DNA from: Tetracentron sinense
Lineage: Eukaryota; Streptophyta; Magnoliopsida; Trochodendrales; Trochodendraceae
NCBI GenBank assembly: GCA_015143295.1
Contig: CM026562.1
Coordinates: 17,259,442-17,323,441, forward strand
Length of the DNA stretch: 64,000 nt
Reading direction: 5' to 3'
In this document: piece by piece, positions 54,670 to 62,480 of the stretch
How positions within the stretch are numbered: the stretch's first letter is position 1
Layout of the letters: every line of letters begins with the position of its first letter
The notes under the pieces: model-generated
What the model was told of the DNA's origin: nothing
Database searches by the model: none
The model's input: the letters and a program-made list of their open reading frames with translations, nothing else
Made by a program: the position numbers and the translations under genes

Positions 54670-55474
54670 GATATTCAATGTAGAAACAGAGTGTTGATTG
54701 CTTGATGAATGTGAGTGATGAATAATCAATAGAGCAGTTTAAGAATCTCTTAGTTGAGTTATTTTGATCATAAATCAACTCTATTTGTATTTGAGCAATC
54801 AATATGGTCATTAGGGGTAGCATTTAATGCGAGCTAGCCGTTTAAAACTAGCTGTTACATATTTTTCCCGTAGGCACTCATCAACGAGTGAGAGAAATTT
54901 GGGCTTGAGTCATCGATGAGTGGAGACAGAAGCAATTGTTCCATTTTCCTATCTTCCACTCGTTGATGAGTCCCTTGTACTCGTCGACGAGTTCACTGAA
55001 TTTTTTTCAGTAAACTCATCTTAATGAGACCAAAAGGATGGGAATCATGCTAGGACCTTTAGGCAATCAATTTAACATTATTTTAGTCATTTTTAGGGCC
55101 TTAGATTGATGTCCAAATTATACTAGGTCTCCTAGGGTATATCTAGGTAATCTTTGAGCATTTCTTTTCCAAAGTCTTAAGGACTTTACAAGGTCCTAAG
55201 ACATCTATGCTAGTCTTCATTTGGTAACTTTCTTGTCATGGAGTTTGTGGAGCTTTAAATAGCTTGATTTTATGTATTAGCTTGATTCCTTGAAGCTTTT
55301 CTCCAAAATTGACTAGTGCTTGTACTTTTGCCTTGATGACCTTGATTTAAGCTCTTCAATTCTTCATATTTCTTGAGTTTTGATCTTAATGGACTTCTTT
55401 TCTGAAATTTCACATACTTAATGGAAATATTAGTACATAAAGAGTCATTCCATTATTTTGTTATCATCGAAACA
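54670..55474 (-). repeat. Copia-B 5' LTR, outer part
   Basis: Continues the LTR from 36164 after the GATGT/GATAT duplication. The minus-strand LTR start is placed at 55474 (TGTTTCGATGATAAC), a typical copia LTR opening. The exact end is uncertain because no TSD partner is in the window. Confidence 0.6.
54776..54992 (-). promoter_or_regulatory. Copia-B U3: ACTCGTCGACGAGT palindromes
   Basis: A perfect 14-bp palindrome ACTCGTCGACGAGT at 54979-54992, plus CACTCATCAACGAGTG (54875-54890), GAGTCATCGATGAGTG and CACTCGTTGATGAGT. On the minus strand they lie upstream of a weak TATA-like ACAAATAGAG near 54790. Confidence 0.6.
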
Positions 55475-55492
55475 ATCTAGGGTACTCAGAGT

Positions 55493-55783
55493 TGTAACCT
55501 TGAGGCTAACATTGGCATGTGACACTAGCCACGTGTCCTCCTCTTAGCTCATGATCAATTCTACCATTAAATAATTGAGCATTCACCCTAGGATATCGCC
55601 ACTTGTCATGATCCAATTTACTTTAGTGTTAAATACTTATTTTAACACTAAGCTTTATGCATTAAGCTTAATATATACTCCAATATACTTGTATACTTAG
55701 GTAGTACTAGGAATTACCAAATATTCAGTCATATACTGAATATATATAATATTTTTATTTCTAAAAATATTTGGGATGTTACA
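55493..55783. repeat. Possible small LTR or LTR remnant (TGTAAC...GTTACA)
   Basis: 291 bp with 6-bp inverted ends and a TTTGGGATGTTACA terminus typical of gypsy LTRs. The flanking 5-mers (AGAGT and CTACG) do not match, so it may be truncated or only look like an LTR. It contains the inverted repeats TAGTGTTAAA...TTTAACACTA-like (about 55624-55650) and TTCAGTCATATACTGAA. Confidence 0.35.
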
Positions 55784-56916
55784 CTACGATAAGGTGACAG
55801 TTGAATAATCAGAAAGTTGTTTGAGTCATGATGAATTTCAAACAAGAAATCCATGCTCATTAATTTGAGAGATTATCTAAGTTCCAGGGTAAGACAGTTC
55901 ATTAAGCTTAAAGCCTGCGCATGTGATTTTGAAATCAAATATGCTTGAAACATATTTTTAATAAAATATATTATATTAAATAATTTTTTTTTAAAAATGT
56001 TTTAACATGAGAAATAGTTTCTCATGGCACATGAACATAAACCAAGTGACACGAGATATCCATGTTGCAATTGAATCCCAATGAAAGAACATAAACCAAT
56101 AAAGGATCTTGCCACATGAACTAATGCGTTCGATTGATCCTTCCAATAACATTATCCCTAATAGGCCTTCAAGATTAAGATACTATCTAACCCATAGCCT
56201 ATTGTAAATCATCCAGGTTTCTAAAGGACTCCTTGTGGAGAATCTAGATTCTGTTATCCCTAATTTTTAGGGAGTTGGTTATACCCCTTTAATTAAGGAG
56301 TCCTTTTAGGAAAATGAAATATAATTTAGAAGTTTTGTGATAACAAACTTCTTATGGATCAACTAGGAGTCTACTAATGATAAGGGTTATAATTATTAGA
56401 AACTCCAATTAGATAATGATGAAGATGTGGATTAGATCCACATCTATAAATATCCCAAGCCAAACCGTGTGGTGGGATTGATAATTATTATTCAACACCA
56501 TAATTTTCGTGGGCTAAGGGAGATCACCTCAACGATTTTCATGGGCTAAGGGAGATCACCCCAAGAGATTTTTATGAGCTTCTAGTGGGGTTCTAAATTG
56601 TTAGAACTCCATCATCTCTTATTCTTCCAATGATCTTCTTCTAAGGATTGATCCGAGGATAATTTTGTTTCTCAAAAAGCTAAGGAAAGATTTGAAAGCT
56701 TCGCGGAGATAACGAAAGAGCGAGGATCGAGCTTGAACTGTTTCTTCGAGAAATCTCTACAAAGAGTTCTGAAGTTCTATCATTTTTGTCCGTCACCGGT
56801 GAACATCATTCACCGAGGTAATCTTCTTCTTTAATATAGTTAATAATAAATGTTTTCTATGGTGTAAAGATCTTCGGGATCTAGTTTCCACATAATTTTT
56901 ATATGTATTCCCTTCA
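55784..56916 (+). repeat. Copia-L 5' LTR (left end not resolved)
   Basis: AT-rich sequence with TATAAATA at 56445-56452 and a long leader, ending ...CCCTTCA at 56916 two bases before a PBS. A 36-bp unit (ATTTTC(A/G)TGGGCTAAGGGAGATCACC) is duplicated at about 56503-56565. No ORF. The LTR start lies somewhere in or left of this interval. Confidence 0.5.
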
Positions 56917-56918
56917 AG

Positions 56919-56930
56919 TGGTATCAGAGC
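56919..56930 (+). other. Copia-L primer binding site (Met-tRNA)
   Basis: TGGTATCAGAGC in plus orientation. LTR J begins four bases later at 56935, so the internal region of Copia-L is displaced to the right and not seen. Confidence 0.75.
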
Positions 56931-57205
56931 TCATTGTCGAGCCCCAAAATACCCCTAGGAGTTAGGGATACTTTAATCATGACCGACGTGTCAAACCATC
57001 CTGTATGACATAAAGCATACTTAACATCCTGTCAGAGCGCACAATTTATACATATAACTAAAACAAAGCGGAAGCAATTCAAAATAACAAACTCCTATCA
57101 TTAGGTTCAAGTTTGAACCAACAGAACATAGTAAACATTAAGCATGAAGTGGACAAGTCCCACTCTCAATACTATCAAAATGTAAGTATACTCTCTCTCT
57201 TTCTC

Positions 57206-57346
57206 TCAACAAAAGTCTAATTCGGGCCACTTATCTAGTACTCCATCATCCTGATGATGCATAGTAGGCTCCGGCTCGTAGTACTCCTCTTCTATCCAAG
57301 GTTCTGAAACACAGATGTTGAAGGGAGCATGTGCACTTGTTGACAT
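57206..57346 (-). CDS. LTR micro-ORF, LTR J copy
   Basis: 46 codons plus TGA: MSTSAHAPFNICVSE, then PWIEEEYYEPEP, ending LDKWPELDFC. It has the same length as the Tekay-2 copies although the sequence differs widely. The ATG lies 12 nt after CTGAGTATTGAAACACTCAG read on the other strand (57378-57359). The frame is open further upstream into solo LTR M only by chance. Confidence 0.48.
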   Translation of the reverse strand: MSTSAHAPFNICVSEPWIEEEYYEPEPTMHHQDDGVLDKWPELDFC

Positions 57347-57897
57347 TAAAATGTACGGCTGAGTATTGAAACACTCAGTGAGTACCAACTGAAAGTATGC
57401 CTCATTTTTAATTTTAGAAACACAGTTCTTGGGGGGCATACATCGAATCCCAAGATCTGACTAAGATTCTAATTGATTTTATTCAATGAAGGTTAGAATA
57501 ACATTCACCTTTGCGACTTTGAAATTGTTAAGTCAAATCCACGTTAGAATAGTACTCGCAAAACATCACAAGTGTCAAGTCTCCTGTCGATTCACACGAA
57601 CCTTCTTTTTCCTTTAAAGCTTTCTCTAATGGAAGCTAATGGCCCTTCTAAATTTCATGCTCTTTTATCTTTTCTTCTTTTCATTGATCCAAGAACCTTT
57701 CTTGATCAAACAAGATCCAATCTTGATCCTCAAAGAACTTGTTCTTGATCATCAAGATCAAAAACCAAACAAAAGGAAGAAGGGGAAGGGTGACCGTACA
57801 CCCTCAAAGGGGGAGAGAGCTGGGTGTAAACTTGAGGAGAGGGAGAGAAGAAAAAATTCTGGAGAATTATTTTTCTTAAAGGGCTAGGCATCCAATC

Positions 57898-58141
57898 CTT
57901 TATATAAGTTCCCTCTTGGTTGCTTGAATTGTAATCCAATTATAATTCATTAACCTTATCCTAATCCAATTAGGATTCCTCAATAGTTTCCTTTATTGAT
58001 TATTCTCCTAATCCAATTAGGATTAATCTTAAAAGAAACCAACCTTATCCATTAGTAACTAATCTTATCCTTATCCAATAAGGAATCTTGAATTAGTAAC
58101 TAACTAATGGAATCCCTAACAATTAGGGAATCTTTAATTAG

Positions 58142-58185
<44 letters not shown>

Positions 58186-58199
58186 CTTATCTAATAAGG
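57898..58199 (-). promoter_or_regulatory. LTR M: TATA box and 15-bp inverted-repeat array
   Basis: TATATAAAG on the minus strand at 57906-57898. Upstream are five 15-mers with 6-bp arms and a 3-base centre: CCTAATCCAATTAGG (57960-57974 and 58007-58021), CCTTATCCAATAAGG (58069-58083), CCCTAACAATTAGGG (58114-58128) and CCTTATCTAATAAGG (58185-58199). The arms differ between units but always match each other. Confidence 0.8.
58142..58184. repeat. (AACT)n microsatellite
   Basis: About ten uninterrupted tetranucleotide units between two of the inverted repeats of LTR M. Confidence 0.95.
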
Positions 58200-60160
58200 A
58201 TATTAGTTATTAGAAACTAATTAAAATAATAACAATTATTATTCCTCCTTGAAGTGGGCGTCCCACCCTAGGTGGGTCCCACTCCACACGCCCAAAGGGT
58301 TTCCAAAACCCTCTTGGTCACTTGAATTATTCTTTTATAATAATTCCCAATGGGTCCTACCCATTTGGTTTTTCACATCTAATGTGATTCCACCTTTTAG
58401 AGCTTCACTATACCATATAGTGATTACTTAGAGAAATTAATTAATTTAATTATAAATTAAATTAAATACTTTAAGAAGGTCCTTGTGTGTGGGATCTAAA
58501 GGGATCTCCTATTTCCGGTTGTGGGACCAAGTACTTCACCTTTTTGGTTGAAGCATTGTTACTAGGAAACACCTTTCCTATACTCCATTAGGATTAAAGA
58601 ATTTTATCTATATCCCTGGACTTCCACCAATCACAATTAATATCCATTAACACAAAGTGATTAACCTCCAGAAATTAGAGAATTGCTTGTAAGTACCATC
58701 TCATAATATATTTACAAATAAATCCTTCCACATTCCGATATCACTTGTAAGCTTCCGGGATTGGAACAATTCCACTGTCTTAGTCCCTAGCTTATGAATA
58801 GAACCCTTTCTCATGATTACCTTTTCAATGAACTGAACCTCCAAAACACTTTTGAAGAAACATTAGAAAAGAACTGACATATATATATTTATATATACAT
58901 TTCTATATTGAAAATATCAACTTCGATAAAGACCATTTTACCGAAAAGCACCAGTACTGGATTTAACAGTTCAGTTCAACAAGTATCACCTTGATATCAT
59001 TATCTCCAATTAAAGAGTTGTGGATTCCTTATTGAGTGTTTACACACTTCTCCAAACATAGTGTACATGACCCAACGTACCCGGAGTTAGTCCTGTGTAT
59101 TAGACATTACCGATTGGCACATCAAAGCCATATAAACAAATGTCTGAGAAGATGTTAACGTCTCAGGTCTAAGGACAATTTGTCAAATGGATAACCCTAA
59201 TACAATCTGACAGTGTATTCCATAGGGTATCCATTAGTGACCCCGTTCAGTATTATGTACTTGCTACATATACTCACATGTTAGTCAAGAGTCACCACTC
59301 TCTGTGAATGAGATTCATCACACTATCTCATAGAACTACACATGTGCAAGCCATGATGAAGTACGGCGCCCAACCAGTACTCTAGAGGCTTCGAACAATC
59401 TTAGGTTTACAAGGAACCAGAAAATCATATCTCCTCGCAACCTTTGCATGATTTTCCTACAATGTTACCTATGGAACTTTATGTCTTCATCATATGAGAC
59501 AGTAATTAATATAAATACCCTTTATAGTTGGTTGTGTGAATATGATGCTTATCTAATCAACATAGAAAAGTCTCTTATTGGCTTTCGAGGGCACATATGT
59601 CCAACACCAACCACTAGCCAACAATGTAATAACAAGATCATGCATACAGTTATAGAAATCATAGAGCGTAGAGCATAAAAAAAATGTGCATATTTTCCAA
59701 AATTCGTATTATGAGCTTTCGTGTAAAAACATCATCTTATGAGGCCTTGCGAGAACTTATGATGTGTCTTATGAGTTCTTATGAGCATGGAGCACTTATG
59801 AGTTCTTATGAGATCCATAGAGCATGTGAGGTCCTTGGAGCATGTGAGATCCTTAGAATATATGAGATCTTAGACATTGAGATCCTTCTGAGCATGAGTA
59901 ACTGATCTTAGAAACCAACCCAAAGTTTGGCATGATCACTTATGAGTTCCTGTGTGTTTCCTTAAAACATGTCTTATGAGTTTTGAAACATTTAACTTAT
60001 GGGAAATCTGATTCATGCAAGCTTGTGTACATGTAAGACTTGTGAGCATCATCATAGACTCAAAACATAACTCTTGTGAGCATCATGATAAGCATAGAAC
60101 ACTTAAAATATTTAGGTATACTCATAGAAGGTCATACAACATAGAATTCCATTGATATGA

Positions 60161-61209
60161 TGTAGAGCCCCGAAATTTCATTTCACTAAGAATGAATAGT
60201 GTGCGTATAGTGCCCAAGTGTGGTTTTGTGCACTTATGGATCTTATGTTAATATATGTGTTTGGAATTATGGCGTATATGTTCCAATGGGTCTATATGTC
60301 CTTAGGGAATGTGTTGAAAGCATAAAAGAGTGTTGGAAGTGCATTGGGGAAGATTCGAGTGGTGTAAACAAGGTTTTTCAGCAAAGCAGGGGTCGACCTA
60401 TCGCTCGGTCATTACCTGCAATCGATCGGTCAACTACCGATCGCTCGATAGCTGTCGCACGGTCAACTTTTTTGTATGGGGAAAAATTCCAGAGAGTGTT
60501 TTTGACCGATCTCTCTGTCATAACACCGATCGACCGGTAAGCCACCGATCGCTCGGTCAATACCACCGATCGATCGGTCATACGCAGATTTTCTTCATTA
60601 AGGGTGTTTAAGACTTTAACCATCACCCTTTGCCTATAAAAGGGCTGGGTTCGTGCCTTAGGGTTTCACAAACCCTTTGTGCATTGTTTTTGAGGGATTT
60701 GAAGAAGAGAAGGAGGAGAGGACCTTGGTGATCGTTCAAGCTTGTGGAAGATCAAGTTCTTCCTTTCCATTTGGTGTTTCCCAACCAAGAACTCACTGTT
60801 CTTGCTTGTTCCAGCCATTGGGAGTCAAACTCATTGATTTCTCTAAGGTAGATACACTCTACTACAATCTTGCAATCCTACTAGTTACTAATTATGATTC
60901 TTCTTATCTATGCCCTATATATATGTATTGATTTTATGTATGAAAATGTGTGATTATATACTTGGATGAAGGTTACTATTATGATGCACTCTAAGTGTTT
61001 GATAAAATACCTCTAAGGGATTCTATGCTTAAATACGACAATTTCTCTTATTAAGTGCATATGCTCGCATGTCTCGCATCAACCGATGGTTTCCATGGAT
61101 TTCTCCAAGTACAAACAAAGGTTTTTCACGAAAAGAAGAATAATGAATGATTCTAAGTAACTCTATGATTTCTCTAAGATCGTTTCACAAGTGTAAATCC
61201 CTAAATAGG
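60161..61209 (+). mobile_element. LTR K, 5' part (E-related), interrupted by Copia-C
   Basis: Starts TGTAGAGCCCCGAAATTTC and follows LTR E part by part: palindromes, TTTGTATGGGG spacer, TATA, leader, AAG|GTAGATACACTC (about 60847), and CACTCTAAGTGTTTG-like sequence. It is cut at 61209 by the Copia-C LTR. TSD candidates are TATGA (60156-60160) for K and ATAGG (61205-61209) for Copia-C; their partners lie outside. The downstream micro-ORF region is not visible. Confidence 0.78.
60391..60642 (+). promoter_or_regulatory. LTR K: ACCGATCGATCGGT array and TATA box
   Basis: Eight units between 60391 and 60578, including GGTCGACC at the start and ACCGATCGCTCGGT and ACCGATCGATCGGT later. They are split in two groups by the spacer 60471-60496 (TTTGTATGGGG, TTCCAGAGAG). 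TATAAAAG is at 60635-60642. The array uses the same palindrome as Copia-A/C although K is E-like. Confidence 0.75.
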
Positions 61210-62419
61210 TGTTGGCAAATTCCGTGATCATTAGATAGGTCAGTTGAGTCGAGTCGTCGAGTCATGTTTAACTTGTCAGAAGAGAAGAGCTAAAGCTTAA
61301 GGAAGATTGAAGAAAGTGAAGGACAAAGCTTCTACTCCGGATCTAGACAGGTAATGGACTTAGAGACCCTACCTAGGTTGGATTTGACTTAGATAACCCT
61401 AAAAATACCTAGGAGGATAGTTTTAAGCCTACCAAAGATATTTGATCTTAGTTGAATCAAATAAAAATAAAATGAAAATGGTTTTGGCAAAAATTCTGTC
61501 TCAACCGATCGCTCGGTATTGCGATCCGATCGATCGGTGGCCTACCGAGCGATCGGTGGCTATCGACTGGACCAAATTTTGTATGGGGAAATTTTCCAGA
61601 GAGATGATTTATGACCGAGCGATCGGTCATTAGAACCGATCGATCCGTTGTGAACCGAGCGATCGGTAGTGAGCACCGATCGATCGGTCCCCGTAAAAAG
61701 AATTTTTCTTTTTCTGGATTCTTTTTTTAACCCTATATAAACAACTTTTGATAGACCTAATTCGTGTCTTTGATATTTTTTGAAAGAGTAGAGGTCTGAG
61801 AAACTCTTCTAAGGTTTTTCTTATTGCTTTTATTAGATCTTTGTTGATCCCTCCTCTTTCTAAGATCCTAGAGAATGCAAGTATAGATTTAAATCTTTGA
61901 TCTTGCATTGTGTGATCTCAGATCTGTATGAGATCCCTCTAGGGTTTGAAAATTTACTAAATTGATTCACAACCCTACACCTTGTGTGTGTCCGGTGTTT
62001 GATCCGGAGCCTTCGTGGAAGGAGATCGATCGTGTGTGATCGTGGATTTGAAGTCGCTTGAAAAGATTTGGTCGGTGTGGAACCGAAGCTGCTAAGGCGG
62101 AGATCGAACCTGCTGGTTCGTGGAAATCAAGAGTAAGAGTCTATACCTAGGAACGTCGTTTCTGTTTTGGTAAGGTCTTGTCTTGTACTTGATATCTTTT
62201 TATAGTGAAGTTTATTGCTGGACAAGGTCCCGTGGTTTTTTCCCGTTAGGGTTTTCCACGTAAAAATCTTCTGTGTTTGATTTGTGTGGATTGTCTGATT
62301 GAATTAATCATTGATTACTAAACATATTAATTGAAAAATTAAAATTGGTTAGAAATTATTAGATAGACCTATTCACCCCCCCTCTAGGTCTTAGAGATCA
62401 TTGATCTGGATAAATTTCA
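61210..62419 (+). repeat. Copia-C 5' LTR
   Basis: 1210 bp, TGTTGGCAAATTCCGTGATC to ...GGATAAATTTCA. It matches the Copia-A LTR end to end. Confidence 0.93.
61504..61741 (+). promoter_or_regulatory. Copia-C U3: palindrome array and TATA box
   Basis: ACCGATCGCTCGGT-type units from 61504 to 61688 in two groups around the spacer 61578-61603 (TTTGTATGGGG, TTCCAGAGAG). TATATAAA is at 61734-61741. Homologous to 10051-10286. Confidence 0.75.
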
Positions 62420-62421
62420 AT

Positions 62422-62433
62422 TGGTATCAAAGC
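62422..62433 (+). other. Copia-C primer binding site (Met-tRNA)
   Basis: TGGTATCAAAGC, two bases after the LTR, with one mismatch to the usual TGGTATCAGAGC. Confidence 0.88.
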
Positions 62434-62480
62434 TTGTTCACTGATAAGGCTAATCCCTTAAGTGTGATCCTGTATTATCC

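Larger units (their letters stand above)
10567..55474 (-). mobile_element. Copia-B: split Ty1/copia (Sirevirus-like) retrotransposon hosting most insertions
   Basis: Its pieces, from the 5' end on the minus strand, are: outer LTR 55474-54670, inner LTR 36164-35601, PBS 35598-35587, gag 35540-34937, gag to RT 13526-10567. The first interruption is solo LTR E (flanks GATGT and GATAT). The second is Tat-1 (flanks GAAAG and GGAAG). The third is Copia-A in the RT. The rest of RT, RNase H and the 3' LTR should lie left of the window. The outer end at 55474 is inferred from a TGTTTCGATGATAAC start and is less certain than the junctions. Confidence 0.75.
57390..59606 (-). mobile_element. Solo LTR M (copia-type) inserted in LTR J
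   Basis: 2217 bp. On the minus strand it runs TGTTGGACATATGTGCCCTC...GGCATACTTTCA. The TSD CCAAC is perfect (57385-57389 and 59607-59611). The TGTTGGAC start resembles copia LTRs. No coding sequence. It holds a TATA box, a palindrome array, an (AACT)n run and a long AT-rich stretch in which I see nothing else. Confidence 0.85.
56935..60160 (-). mobile_element. LTR J (minus), split by solo LTR M and cut by LTR K
   Basis: The minus-strand tail ...GGGGTATTTTGGGGCTCGACA ends at 56935, next to CTCAT (56930-56934). The LTR runs right through the micro-ORF and stem-loop to 57389, is interrupted by M, and resumes at 59607-60160. Comparison with the Tekay-1 LTR supports this: GTACCAA..ACTA.CCAACAAT is restored when M is removed. 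The part 59650-60000 has many CTTATGAG repeats, in the place of the hairpin array. The upstream half lies beyond K. Confidence 0.72.

Noticed and set aside
56919-56930. tRNA-like sequence
   Set aside because: TGGTATCAGAGC here and elsewhere is a primer binding site of 12 bases, with no cloverleaf around it.
55784-60160. A host gene or promoter in the AT-rich part between the nests
   Set aside because: No exon-like ORF was found. The stretch resolves into the Copia-L LTR, J and solo LTR M once the CCAAC duplication is recognised.
60330-60626. ORFs across the LTR K palindrome array, both strands
   Set aside because: The CGATCG palindromes give DRS/RSI/RSV repeats in several frames. They lie upstream of the TATA box.
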